Assembly: GCA_963277665.1 (NCBI GenBank) | Contig: OY728163.1 | Location: 1,905,328,644-1,905,392,643, forward strand | DNA length: 64,000 nucleotides | Direction: 5' to 3' | From: Viscum album | Taxonomy: Eukaryota; Streptophyta; Magnoliopsida; Santalales; Viscaceae | Shown: positions 24,631 through 36,533 of the stretch, in pieces | How the letters are laid out: each line of letters begins with the position of its first letter | How positions within the stretch are numbered: the stretch's first letter is position 1 | Notes under the pieces: model-generated | The model's input: only the letters and a program-made list of their open reading frames with translations | Database searches by the model: none | What the model was told of the DNA's origin: nothing | Program-made: the position numbers and the translations under genes

Positions 24631-26550
24631 TGAAACGCACGGCCGATTCTCGCCTATCGACCGGTCAAAGTTCTGGTGCTCTGCTAATGTGTATAGCAGC
24701 ACTCGGGTCGAATCCTCAGTGATGATACTTTGTAATAGTCGTTTGTTTTTAGTTGATTTTATTTTGATTAGGGGGGTTTGTTTGCAGAGATTAATTGAAA
24801 TGACTAATTGATTATGATTGATTTAACAAATTGATAATAATTGGGGTCAGTTCATTATTATGGAGTTAAGCTTGTGATATCCTTGAGTTTTGCTTTATAT
24901 TGCATTTAAATTAACACCCACTTCACAAGTTGACGTCGATTAGAATTCCCAAGTGTTAAAGCTTTAATCCAAGACTTAACTTAACTAGGATTCTAAAATA
25001 AATCATTACTTGTTTATGGTAGTGTATTTATGGTTCCAATAATCCATGGAAACCACTTTCTAAACAAAATATGTCATTAATCCATGACATATTAAGTCCA
25101 ACATACACAATGTTAAATTAACGAATACTCATCGAGAAAATACTCTCAATCACTTAACATCCCTAAATTATAACTCACCCCAATGAGATATTTACTCATC
25201 CATTTGGGTGTTTAATATTCTGGATATAATAATTATGATGATAAATTAAGAATAGAAGAAAAAGAAAGTGATTAGAAAAGAGTGGTACGTCGACACACAC
25301 ACACGAACGATGATGATAATTAAAAACGGATTTTCGATTGAATGAGGAAGAAAAATAAGGGAAGGGGATTCAACTGAATTTAAACTATTTTAAGAACATA
25401 AATATTAAAATTCAGAAGGTGGATGAGAATAAGAGATATTGAAGAAGTAAATTTCATTAAAACAAAATTACAAAAAAGAGAATTACAAGATTGCAAAAAC
25501 GAAAAACATGAAAGTAAGTGAAAACAAAGAGAGGAGGAAAGGTATCTCAAGTGAAAACTTGAGTATGTCAGATCCTCCCAAGCCTTTGGAAAGGCCTTGG
25601 TCATACCAATATGATATCCTCTCTTCTGAAATGCCAACCCCACTCAAGGAAAGAAGGGGAGAGTATTTATAGCCCAAGGAGTGGACTGTTTTCATTCTCA
25701 ATCTGTCCTTCCACTTCCATAGCCAATTTTTCTATTCATACAGCCGAATCTTCAGATATCTCCTTCTTCAAAGTTTTAGAAAATAATGTTTTCCGAATAA
25801 TCTCAAAAGTTGTAGTCATTTGGACTTAAGGAGCAAAAGTTATGTCCGGTTTATTAAACAAAGTTAAACTGTCCATTTCAATCCAGTCTTTTTGAAGTCC
25901 ATAATGTGAAAAGATTTTTGAATATGAATATTCCTTCAAATACGAATGGTTTCTTCAACAAATTCGTCCGACTATATCTCCTATTTCACACTGAAAAATC
26001 TAAGATCGATTTGATGCTTACATCATGACATATGTCATGAATACTATACTGATTTTAATTCTCGGCCAGAATGGTGGGCTGGACTTCAAATCTTTATTTG
26101 GGCCCCTTGTACTTGGATTTGGGCCTTGAAATTTTTATCCAAGATGACATGTAGTGTGCACCGAATTATGGTGGAGAGTTAAGTTTTTTTGGACTTTTTT
26201 ATTGAGCCCAGTAAATCAATCTTCAAGGCTGGTCCAGTTTGTTCACATATTCTTTGGTCTTATTTGTGAGGACCATATGACCCTTCAAATGGAAGAATTG
26301 GCTCATGGTACCTTCTAATGAAATGTTTTATATTTAAAGGAGAATCCTAAAAAACAATAACCACACAATTTGTATCAGTATAGTGACAGTTATTAATAAA
26401 ACATTAAACTGACTCAATTGGACTACTTCTAAAAATGCTCAAAAATTATACTTAATATTAAAATATTAATATTTCACACAAATTATGCACATTTCATATA
26501 AAATAAGTAAAGGGAGTATATAATAATTAATGAAAATATTAATAACATCA
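24631..26550 (-). repeat. Element Z: 3' LTR (left)
   Basis: It runs from TGAAACGCACGG to AATAACATCA in window orientation and matches 31923-33842 over its whole length at about 95 percent by eye. The element reads from right to left, so this is the downstream LTR. A TATA box (CTATAAATA on the minus strand) lies at 25664-25672. A short (CA)n run lies near 25293. Open frames within it (24620-24811, 25380-25829) are LTR artefacts. Confidence 0.93.
25664..25672 (-). promoter_or_regulatory. TATA box in the left LTR of Z
   Basis: The minus strand reads GGGCTATAAATACTCTCC, a strong plant TATA context. The same sequence is conserved in the other LTR at 32956-32964. Confidence 0.75.
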
Positions 26551-26566
26551 ACTCCCCCACACTTAG
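26551..26566 (-). other. Element Z: polypurine tract
   Basis: The minus strand reads CTAAGTGTGGGGGAGT directly against the 3' LTR start TGATGTTATT. This is the expected position and composition for plus-strand priming. Confidence 0.85.
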
Positions 26567-28531
26567 TTTTGTGCATCTCCTCATGTGCAACAAATATAAA
26601 AACATGGCAAAATCATTTTCACTCACCAACAAATATTAAAATTTTGTTTTCTCCAATCAGGGGAGGTTTAGACTATTTCACTCATCCATTTTGAAATCCA
26701 CCACAAGTTGTTACAGAAACAATGTTCCAAAACTAATTCATTTTTCCATGCTCAAATTTAGAAATGGAAAATGTGGACACTCCAAACTCACACCTCTCAA
26801 GATGATAAAATTTATTTGTGGAGGTTCACTCTTTCACCAACCAAAAGTGAAAATCTTAGAGTTTGAAAAGAGCTCTCAGCTTACAATACCTATCCAAAGT
26901 GAACAAGAATAAAGAGGTCTTTTTAATGGGGTTTTTCTGTGGGTATGGGATGGTAGGAATATAATGTCCAAGAGAGACAATAAGAGGGTCAAAATACCAA
27001 CATAGAAAAAGCAATGCACATTTTTTTGAAATAAAACATGGAAGGAAATGAAAACACATATTTACAAGGAATGATTTTGTGAAGAAAGACACAATAGAGG
27101 AATAAAATATAAAGGTAATGATATGATGGAATATTTACAAGACACAAAACTTCTCCCAATGATATAAGAATATAATGCAAGTGTTCTTTTTTTTCCTTTT
27201 TTTCTTTGTTTTTTCAAAAGTTGACCTTGAAACAGATCTCACACTCATATCCCAACCCATGTTTGATCTCCTCACGACACTAATTGTAATAGTTATAACA
27301 AGATCAAAGGTTTAGGAAGATTGATTTTTGACCTACCCAAGACACAACCCATTTTTCATTTTTTTTTTTTTGATTTTTTTTTTTTTGATTTTTTTTTTAA
27401 CACTTTTCAATATCATTTGTACAATACATTCCCAAATCCCACTGAATGATAACCTCCCCCCACACTAAAATGGATTCTTGCCCTCAAGCATATGATAACA
27501 CACCAGAGAGTAAGGAAATGATACCCAAAAATGAAATCCATTCCCCCCCCACACTTAAATTTCAAAAACTTATGCAATGAAAATCCATGTTGATATTGGG
27601 TTAGATAAGGTATTGGGCTTGTAATGTGGCTATCAAAGAAAAGGTTTTCATAGGCTCTAAGGGGCTTTCAAAGGGAGGATTAATGTAAGGAAAATGGGAG
27701 GCTATTTGGCTATTGTGATTTTCATGTGGTTCAGAAAATGCCTCTATCATATTAATACACACTAAGGTAGGAAATTCAGCTCGAAGGTCCACAAAATCAA
27801 GACTCACAAATGGGGGTGAAAACACACATTTTGAAAAGATGGCCATAGGTGGCCTTGTCATGAAATCAAATGTTTGTTCTCACGGTTGGGGAAAATAATT
27901 TTCCAAATCAAAAATTGAGCATTCAAAATGTGTTGGTTTTGATACAAAATTATTTATCCAAAGTCATGATGAAAATACAAAAATTTTGAGATCAAAACAC
28001 GTCTGTTAACTCCCCAAAATGGTTGGACAAAATTTCAAAACTCGATGGTGAGTAAGCATGACTTATAATTTTTTTTTGTATTTTTTTAAGTGATTTTTTA
28101 TGGTTTTTTTGTTTTTAAGGTTTTTATAAAATACACACCCACACAAGAAAGAGAAAAAGAAAGGGTTTGATGAATATAGTGGTAAAAAAATGAAAGAGAG
28201 AGGAAGAAGAAGAAATAGGTTGAGAGAGGAAGAGATATAGAGAGAGTTAAAGGAAAAAAGGTGCCCCTGGTTTAGATTTTGGTGGGTTTCCATATCCATC
28301 TAGTGGTGGGTCGGCTAGAGAATTTGGGGATTCGGTGGAAGTCGAGGTGGTTCCAGGACAGTGGGAAGTTACCTGAAAAATAAAATTCATTATTCATCTA
28401 ATGAAAATCTAAAAAGAAATTGAAATTTCATAAAAGTAAAAGAAAACATGGGTTGCCTCCCAATAAGTGCTACATTTATTTTTCTACATCTGGACAATTG
28501 TAGTGGACTACCCATAGTCTGACGGTGGCCA
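26567..28531 (-). other. Element Z: non-coding spacer with extra PPT-like copies
   Basis: About 2 kb separate the stop of the protease frame from the polypurine tract, where RT, RNase H and integrase would be in a full element. No pol motif is readable on either strand. Two further AGTGTGGGGG-type tracts lie on the minus strand at 27451-27468 and 27541-27556. T-rich runs occupy 27357-27401 and about 28068-28090. GGGTTGCCTCCCAATAAG at about 28450 resembles a sequence I know as recurrent in the 3' parts of plant gypsy elements. Small frames here (26691-26912, 27601-27861, 28063-28299) show no domain. Confidence 0.7.
27357..27401. repeat. T-rich simple repeat in Z
   Basis: Three runs of about 12, 12 and 11 T residues are separated by GA, seen directly. 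This is likely slippage of an A-rich tract in the element sense. Confidence 0.9.
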
Positions 28532-29584
28532 TCATATTTTCTCAACTCCAGTGTGCTTCCAGAAAAACTTTTTCTTTGGGAGGCCTGATGATTCATTGGA
28601 TAATTTCTTCCCATCCTTGTTGGTGTGCTTACAATTCAATGGGGGTGGAAAGAGAATATTTCTATCCTCACTTTGGTCTTCAACCTGAGGAATGATTTTA
28701 TCCACAAAGTGATGGTTTTCTATTCTAGGAAATTCAGGAAGATGGATCAATTCTGATGGTTCATTTATGTAAGGATCAGATAACACAAAAGCAGAGTATG
28801 AGATCCCAATTGTTTTTGACTCGTTTATTTCATCACTTACCGATGTAGAGTAATGAGGATCAGTGGAGTCATATGACTGAATAAAATTTTCAATATCCTT
28901 TATTTCAATGTTGTTTGAAAAATAATGGTCAATTTCAACCTCACCAGTGATCACTTTATTAATTAGGGTACAAATATCACAAACATCACTACCATTATGA
29001 CAATATAAACACATTGGTTCAAGGTTCACTTCACATATAACATAATTTTCAGAATCATGGATAGGAAAGGATGAATGTGGTCTAATCTGATCTGAATCAA
29101 CAAATGAGCATTCTATTTCATTTTCCTCATTACCATCCATGTTGGAGAATTGGAGGTCAGAGGTGAGATGAGATTCCAAAGAGTTTTCGAGATCCTTTAG
29201 ATCAATGGAGTTTGCATTTGTAATGTCAACATCAATTTCACCATTAATCACTTGGTTAATGAGGATGAAATATTCACAAACTCCTCTATTAGTAGAACAG
29301 GAAGAACATGATGGATTAGTATTAAACACACTCTCAGAGGGAGTTTCATAAACATGGATAGAGAATACAGATTGATTCTCTAATGGGTATCGCATGGATT
29401 GAAAAATATTGAACTTGACCATTTGGTCGCCAAATTCCATGGATAATATGCCAACATGGACATCAATTTTGGTTTTAGATGTCATAAGTAATGGTCTTCC
29501 TAGAATCAGAGGAGATTTGCAAGAAGTTGCCTCACCTTCCATGTCAAGGACATAGAAATCAGCAGGGAAGATAAGATCATTTAC
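28532..29584 (-). pseudogene. Element Z: protease second half and duplicated Cys-rich tail
   Basis: This is in the same reading frame as the gag frame upstream and is separated from it by one TGA at 29585-29587. From the stop it encodes FPADFYVLDMEG, then SPLILGRPLL and a KIDVHVG block, the second half of the Athila-type protease, up to about residue 52 counted from the Met at 29542. After that an unfamiliar acidic region follows. It holds two copies of a module of about 65 residues, near residues 70-134 and 168-233, each with Cys pairs (C79/C82/C89 and C178/C181/C188/C191) followed by a similar helix-like stretch (LINQVINGEIDVD and LINKVITGEVEID). The frame ends at 28532 without entering RT. 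The function of the tail is unknown. Confidence 0.85.
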
Positions 29585-31732
29585 TCAAACAAGGACATCC
29601 TCAATTATTCCCTCAGGACTGGCTGTGCTTCGATTGGCTAACTGAATGACAACACCCGTTGGGTGCAAGGGACCTAGACCAAGGTTGGAGAAGATAGATT
29701 TGTGAATGACATTAATTGAGGCTCCTAGTTCTATGATTGCATCATCAAAGTTGGAACTTCCAATTTGGGATGGGACTGTAAAGGTACCTGGATCTTTGCA
29801 CTTAATGGGTATGGACTGTTGGGTGGAAACATTTTCAAAGGTCCTAAGTTTCCTCTTGTGGGTACACAAATCCTTGAGAAACTTGGCATACTTAGGAATT
29901 TGTTTTATGGCATCTAAGAGGGGAATGTTGACTTCAACACGTCTAAACATGTCGAGCATTTCAGGATCAGGTTCAAAGAACTTCCTTGGTTTAGAAATGG
30001 CTTGAGGAAAAGGAATTGGATTCCTATGTGGAATGGAAGGAGGTGAGGGAATGGTTTCAGGTTCCTTTTCAAGTTTCTTTTTCTTTTCATTTTCTAGGTC
30101 AACATTAAAAGGAGGGTTTGAGGATTTATCTTGAGGCATAGAAAGTTGCTTTTCTGATCTAAGTGCAATTGCACTTACATTACCCTTGGGGTTGGGTAAT
30201 GGTTGAGCTGGGAGTTGGGAAGAATATGATTGTTGTTGCTGGCTCAGGTGGGATGCAAGTTGACCTATTTTAGTTTCAATGTTTTTAAGGCTAGAATGGG
30301 TGAAGGAGGCAAGATCTTCAACAGCACTTTCCCATGGTTGCTTGGAAGAAGAGGCTTGTCCCGAATTGGGATTGCCTTGATTTGGGTTCTTGGGAAATCG
30401 ATTGTATTGGGTTGGGAATTGGGAAGGCTCATTCGGATAGTGGAATCCAGGAGGAGGATTGTTCCTTTGAGGTTGAGGAACAAAAGGATAAGGTTGATGG
30501 AAGTTACCACCACCTTGACCATATTGGAATTGGTTTGGGTTTTGAGGAGGGAATTGAGGGGGATGAGATATGGGATTACCATACCTAAGGCCTTGGTTAT
30601 AGGAAGAAGAGAAAGGCTCAGAGTGAGGTTGGTTGAAGTTTCTAACAAACTGACCTGATTGTTGAGGGTTGGGGTTCCGCTGAGCGTATGCTGCATTGAG
30701 CTCCATTGGTCCAGATGAATCGGATTGATCCTCTTGAAGTTGTGGACATGTGTCTGTTGGATGAGCTGGGGAGCTACAGATTCCACAATTCTTGATAGGT
30801 CCAGGGAATAGTGACTGTAGAGAAGATGAGGTTGGGGCTTTGGTAGCCACCGCTAGTTGACGCACAAGACCTGTAAGTTCACTCATCCACTCATTCATCT
30901 TGTTAGGCTCTATGGATTGATTATCTTGGGCTTGTTTGACTTGAGCATGTGGTCGAGTATGGAATTGTTGTGTGTTTGCAGCCATGTTACTTATGAGATC
31001 TATTGCAGTTGCGGGAGTTTTATCAAAGAGAGCACTGCCACTTACGGCATCAATGAGAGTTCTCTCCATAGCCAATAACCCCTCATAGAAGTATTGGATC
31101 AAGATTTGGTCAGGGATTTGATGATGTGGGCAGGTTGCAACAAGCTTTTTGAACCTCTCCCAGTACTCATGGAGTGATTCATTTGGGAATTGACGGATAC
31201 CACTTATTTCCTTTCGGATGGAAGTGGTACGAGAAGCAGGAAAGAATTTTTCTAGAAAGAGACGCTTCATGTCATTCCATGTAGTTATGGAACCAGGAGG
31301 GAGGTAGTAGAGCCATGACTTGGCAGAGTCAGCTAGGGAGAAAGGGAATGCTCGGAGTTTGATTTGTTCTTTAGAAACCCCTTGAGGCTTCATGGTAGAG
31401 CACACCACTTGGAACTCTTTGAGATGTAGATGCAGATCCTCACCGGCTAGCCCATGTAAATGAGGTAGAAGATGAATCAAACCCGATTTGAGTTCGAAGT
31501 CAGCCTCTATGTTTGGATATTGAATACCAAGGGATTGGTAATTCATATCAGGGGAAGCAAGTTCTTTCAATGTTTGTTCCCTAGGATTGGCCATATCGAA
31601 TTCAATTGGTAGGGTAATGATTGGTTCTTGGGTGATTTGGTTATCCCTAATGGTCCTCCTAAGTCGACGAAGAGTTCTATCAATTTCAGGGTCAAACAAA
31701 TCCGAGGGATTGTTTGGGAGGCTACGGGGCAT
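29585..31732 (-). pseudogene. gag: Element Z: Athila-like gag and protease first half
   Basis: This 715-codon open frame starts at the Met on 31732, about 170 bases inside the element. The Retrotrans_gag core lies at about residues 95-250, with AKSWLYYLPPGSITTWNDM, FLEKFFP and SLHEYWERFKKLVATCPHH, wording typical of plant Athila gag. A complete CCHC zinc knuckle (C-X2-C-X4-H-X4-C) lies at residues 316-329. A Pro/Gln/Asn-rich linker follows, then the protease N-terminal half. Its active-site region reads ELGASIN, where related elements have DLGAS: the catalytic Asp (residue 668) is Glu. The frame ends at TGA (29585-29587), which looks like a CGA to TGA mutation because the same frame continues with protease sequence. 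Capsid functions could have been intact until recently. Plus-strand frames across it (30230-30658, 30334-30588, 29706-30005) are shadows. Confidence 0.92.
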
Positions 31733-31900
31733 TCATAGAGATTTATAAAGGATGAGTAAGGCGAGTTTTTTTTTTATTTTTTTCAGTTTATGATTTTTAA
31801 GAGGAAGACGGGTTTTTCTTTGTGTTTTTTTTTTCAATTTTTTTTTAAAATTTGTTTTTTTTTTGACAATAACCAGAAACTAATAACTACTTAAAGCACC

Positions 31901-31919
31901 ATCCCCGGCAACGGCTCCA
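31901..31919 (-). other. Element Z: primer-binding site for Asp tRNA
   Basis: The minus strand reads TGGAGCCGTTGCCGGGGAT three bases after the LTR end. It is complementary to the 3' end of plant tRNA-Asp (consensus TGGCGCCGTTGCCGGGGAT) with one mismatch. Asp-tRNA priming is typical of Athila-type elements. Confidence 0.88.
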
Positions 31920-31922
31920 TTT

Positions 31923-33842
31923 TGAACGCACGTCCGATTGTCGCCTATCGACCGGTCAAAGTTCCGGTGCTCTGCTAATGTGTATAGTAGCACTCGGGTC
32001 GAATCCTCGACGATGATACTTTGTAATAGTCGTTTGTTTTTAGTTGATTGTATTTTGATTAGGAGGGTTTGTTTGCAGAGCTTAATTAAAATGACTAATT
32101 GATTATGATTGATTTAACAAATTGATAATAATTGGGGTGAGTTCATTATTAGGGAGTTAAGCTTGTGATATCCTTGAGTTTTGCTTTATATTGCATTTAA
32201 ATTAACACCCACTTCACAAGTTGACGTCGATTAGAATTCCCAAGTGTTAAATCTTTAATCCAAGCCTTAACTTAACTAGGATTCTAAAATAAATCAGTAC
32301 TTGTTTATGGTAGTGTATTTATGGTTCCAATAATCCATGGAAACCACTTGCTAAACAAAATATGTCATTAATCCATGACATATTAAGTCCAACATACACA
32401 ATGTTAAATTAATGAATACTCATCGAGCAAATACTCTCAATCACTTAATATCCCTAAATTATAAATCACCCCAATGAGATATTTACTCAGCCATTTGGGT
32501 GTTTAATATTCTGGATATAATAATTATGATGATAAATTAAGAATAGAAGAAAAATAAAGGGATTATAAAAGAGTGGTACGTCGAAACACACACACGAACG
32601 ATGATGATAATTAAAAACGGATTTTCGATTGAATGAGGAAGAAAAATAAGGGAAGGGGATTCAACTGAATTTAAACTATTTTAAGAACATAAATATTAAA
32701 CTACAGAAGGTGTATGAGAATAAGATATATTTAAGAAGTAACTTGCATTAAAACAAAATTACAAAGAAAGAGAATTACAAGATTACAAAAACGAAGAACA
32801 CGAAAGTAAGTGAAAACAAAGAGAGAAGGAAAGGTCTATCAAGTGAAAACTTGAGTATGGAAGATCCTTACAAGACTTTTTCAAGGCCTTTTTCATTCCA
32901 ATATGATATCCTCTCTTCTGAAATGTCAACCCCTCTCAAGGAGAGAAGGGGAGAGTATTTATAGCCCAAGGAGTGGACTGTTTGCATTCCCAATCTGTCC
33001 CTCCACTTGCATCGCCAAGTTGTCTATTCATACAGCCGAATCATCAAATATCTCCTTCTTCAAAGATGTATACATTCATGTTTTCCGACTACTCTCAAAA
33101 TTTGGAGTCATTTGGACGTAAGGATCAAAGGTTATGGCCGGTTTATTAAACAAAGTTAAACTGTCCATTTCAATCCAGTCTTTTTGAAGTCCATAATGTG
33201 AAAGGGTTTTTGAATATGAATATGCCTTCAAATCCGAATGGTTTATTCAACAAAGTCGGCCGTATATATCTCCTCTTTCACACTGCAAAATATCAGATAG
33301 ATTTGATTCTTACATCATTATATATGTCATGAATACTATACTGATTTTAATTCTCGTCCAGAATGGTGGGCTGGACTTAAAATCTTTATTTGGGCCCCTT
33401 GTACTTGGATTTGGGCCTTGAAAGTTTTATCCAAGCTGACATGTAGTGTCCCCAGAATTATAGTGGAGAGTTAAGTTTTTTTGGACTTCATTATTGAGCC
33501 CAGTAAATCAATCTTCAAGGCTGGTCCAGTTTGTTCACAGATTCTTTGGTCTTGTTTGTGAGGACCATATGACCCTTCAAATGTAAGAATTGGCTCATGG
33601 TACCTTCTTATGAAATGTTTTATATTGAAATTAGAATCCTAAAAAACAAGAACCACACAATTTGGATCAGTATAGTGACAGTTATTATTAAAACATTAAA
33701 CTGACTCAATTGGACTACTTCTAAAAATGCTCAAAAATTATACATAATATTAAAATATTAATATTTCACACAAATTATGCACATTTCATATAAAATAAGT
33801 AAAGGGAGTATATAATAATTCATTAAAATATTAATAACATCA
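31923..33842 (-). repeat. Element Z: 5' LTR (right)
   Basis: It is the 1920-bp partner of 24631-26550, from TGAACGCACG to AATAACATCA. It carries the conserved TATA box at 32956-32964 on the minus strand, which would drive the element transcript toward the gag frame. The open frame at 32903-33121 is not a gene. Confidence 0.93.
32956..32964 (-). promoter_or_regulatory. TATA box in the 5' LTR of Z
   Basis: The minus strand reads CTATAAATA in the context GGGCTATAAATACTCTCC, identical to the other LTR. It is the probable core promoter. Confidence 0.78.
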
Positions 33843-34060
33843 GTTATATTATCTTTTGGGTGAAAATTTTATTGTGTACATTTATCAAAAAATATTAAGT
33901 TATATCTTTTTTCAATGATATTTAAATCTTCTATAGAAGATATGGGTTGATTATATGCAGTCATATGATTTAGTTATATTGTATATGATAGGTAAAGGAA
34001 ACTTTGGTGTTGGTTCTTTTAGAAGGAAAAAAAGGACTCAGGATGTTCAAGTGTCTAGTT
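33843..34060 (+). pseudogene. Element W: RNase H, second part (after Z)
   Basis: Starting at 33847 the plus strand reads YYLLGENFIVYIYQK. This continues the RNase H of W (xHYLxGExFxVYTDHKSL) exactly where it broke off at 24630. The catalytic TDHK Asp is lost (IYQK). Further blocks IWVDYMQSYDLVIL and GKGNF near 33945-34005 match the end of gypsy RNase H. The first five bases are the target duplication of Z. Confidence 0.8.
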
Positions 34061-34277
34061 CTTAGTGGAAGATTATAACGTTGCAGGTAGAGATGCATGT
34101 TGTAGTTCAAGAGTATCAAGAGAAGATGAATCTCATATAATTTTTTGTGGAGTATAAAATTATGATATTTATTAAGGAGAGGAACTATGTGGATCTATAG
34201 TGCTTATCCTAGAGATAAATCCTTGAAGGTGGGGAGTTTCCTTCCAATTAGACTATAGATGTGGATGAGATCATCTA
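34061..34277 (+). other. Element W: decayed sequence after RNase H
   Basis: The start of integrase would be expected here, but no zinc-binding motif is readable. The stretch ends at the insertion point of Y. The last five bases, ATCTA (34273-34277), are its predicted left target duplication. Confidence 0.55.
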
Positions 34278-36533
34278 TGTAACACCCTGAGTTTTTATGG
34301 AAATTTTTTCAAATAAATTAAAGTTTCATTTATATCTTGTAATGAACTAAATAAATCATTCATTTTACACAAAAATGACTTGTCATATGTTATACACAAC
34401 ACCAACTTATCATATGATACATGCAACACTGAGTTTCCACGAAACATCTCTTTTTTATAATTATTTAAATGAGATAATTATAACCTAGTTGTTAAAATTA
34501 GTTATATTAATAGTAATAACTAATTTTAAAATATATTTTATAATATTTTTATATAAATAAAACATATTTATAATAAATGATATGATTTTTTTTAAAGTCT
34601 TTCTATGTTTAAAAATATCATTTTCTCGAATGAATCATTTTTAATGTCCTTATGTGAAAAATAATAAAATTGATTTTATACATATTTAGAAATTTAATAT
34701 TATAAAATAAACTAAATTTTTTAATTTATAATTTAAAAATTATCTTAGGGTTATTTTTTTATTTTTCTGAAAAGCTACATTTCTAGATAAATAGTGAACA
34801 AATACCTAATTTTAATTCAAAGCTGTTTTTTAATTTAAATTATTTATAAATATAAATTATATTTTAAATTGGTTTAAACGTTTAATTAGATAATATTTTT
34901 AATAATTAATCCAATTTTTTTCATTAGAACCAATTTCACATTGAAATTGGATATACAAACTTCGCAAACTGTTGATCATTTTTACTTTAAAACCTCGCAT
35001 TGTTGACCTGACCACAGGATTTATTTTAAATTAATTTATACCATTTATGTGATTATAATTTGGTAAAATGGATTCTATATTTGGAATCATCATAATTTAT
35101 AATGTCTAATAATGTCAAATAAAATTACCAAAAATACTAGTGAAAGTGATTATAATTAATTACATCAGTTAAGAGAAAAATTAGGTTAATAAAGTACTAA
35201 TCCTTAATAAGACCAAAAAATACCTAGAAACTTTTTTAAAATCCATTATATGGCCATTATTCTTACATAAACCTTCCATTATTTATTTTGGTTGGTTTTT
35301 TATGACTTTTTTTAGATAAAAATGTATGCACACCTAACTTGTTTTCAAAAATTCCAAGTGTGTCCTTTCCCTTCCCAATAAAAGGCCACCACCACTACCC
35401 AATTATTCACACATCTCAAGCACCTTTTATCACCCAAAATATTCTCAAATAATCTCCCAAATTCCCTCCCTTACTCTTATAATTTTTTCCTTAGGAATAA
35501 TAAAACTCAAGGAAGCATTTTGGTACAAACCAAAAAGAGTTACCTGATTAAGAGGTAATGTCTCCTCTCAAACTCTTTTCCTTTATTTTCCTTATCCACC
35601 ACCTAAACTCTATTTGTTACATAATTTTGTAACAAAAATAGTATAATCAATTTACTAGGAAGTTTTTATTCAAATTTTCCGACGTATACTCGCCTCTATC
35701 TAATGGATATCAAACATACTGCTTATGTGTATGGTGAACTATAGCCTCACTAAACGATGATTGTTCATTTCTCCTTTACTTCCTCTCATAGTGGAAATTA
35801 TGATGTAGAATCTTTTTATATATTCCATATATTATATTTATTATTTATTTAATATTTTTTATTCCTTTTACAACAAACATAATTTTACTTTCCATTTGGT
35901 GTAATTATGATAATTTCGTTTGAGGAAGTGTGGACTACCACCCCCTCAAAGCGATGTGATTCATTCACACACTATAAGAAATGTATTAAGGATGGGTATA
36001 GTGAAATTATATTGTTTATATAAAATTATAATTATACTATAATTATATTATATACATATAAACTTTTATGTCATTTTCTTTCCCTTCTTTCAATACGACT
36101 ATTAAAACGGAAACAATGTTCATGCGTTTGTACGGCTTACCATCTCCCTGAATGGTGTATTCTATTTTGTACTTAATTATGTTATTGATTGTTATAACAT
36201 AAATATAATGGATATTAATTACATTTATATCATGATTTAAATTATTTAATCATTATATAATTATAAGGACAAATGATATAACAAATTAAGACACATGCGA
36301 AGAACAAAGAGAATATTATTCGAAGTGAAACCTTAACAAAGGATTGTTAAAAAGTTGGTAATATAGGGTCATAATAAAACCATATATGTTATTATATATG
36401 AGAATATTATTCTTAAATAAATTTATAATAAACTTATATTTATTATACAGGAATCTTGTACGAATACAAAGAGAGTCAAGACAAAAGGTAAGGGGATTTC
36501 ATCTCACTTTTTATTCTTGTGAGATACATGCTA
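34278..36533 (+). repeat. Element Y: 5' LTR, first half
   Basis: It starts TGTAACACCCTGAG and includes a weak TATA region CAATAAAAGGCCACC at about 35376, at the position where the U and X LTRs have CTTATAAAAGG. It also holds AAGTGTGGACTACCACC near 35925 and the conserved block TTGTACGGCTTACCATCTCC at about 36128-36147. It ends with TGCTA, the target duplication of X. Confidence 0.85.
36529..36533. repeat. Element X: left target-site duplication (TGCTA)
   Basis: It pairs with TGTTA at 60285-60289 after the right LTR, with four of five bases identical and one C/T transition. Confidence 0.7.

Larger units (their letters stand above)
24631..33842 (-). mobile_element. Element Z: non-autonomous Athila-like LTR retrotransposon
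   Basis: Two 1920-bp LTRs in direct orientation bound the element, flanked by a perfect 5-bp target duplication GTTAT (24626-24630 and 33843-33847). On the minus strand it has, in order: 5' LTR, an Asp-tRNA PBS, gag with a zinc knuckle, protease, a Cys-rich duplicated tail, about 2 kb of non-coding spacer, a polypurine tract, and the 3' LTR. No reverse transcriptase, RNase H or integrase is present, so it would have depended on an autonomous Athila-like partner. The target is the RNase H region of W. LTR divergence by eye is about 5 percent. Confidence 0.93.
18883..34277 (+). mobile_element. Element W: decayed gypsy element, split by Z
   Basis: W starts with TGTAAGATCCC at 18883 inside the leader of V, and has LTR, PBS, gag, PR, RT and RNase H in order on the plus strand. 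It is interrupted by Z at 24631-33842. The RNase H reading continues directly after Z at 33847. It is interrupted for good by the LTR of Y at 34278, so integrase and the 3' LTR must lie beyond the window. All coding parts carry many stops and frameshifts. Confidence 0.85.

Noticed and set aside
27357..27401. Terminator or SINE tail
   Set aside because: The T-runs sit in the spacer of Z with no tRNA-like head nearby, so they are best read as simple-sequence slippage.
30230..30786. Overlapping open frames of 142 and 173 codons on both strands
   Set aside because: They lie inside the gag frame of Z in other frames. The gag frame has a zinc knuckle and the capsid core, and the others are low-complexity products of its Pro/Gln/Asn-rich linker.
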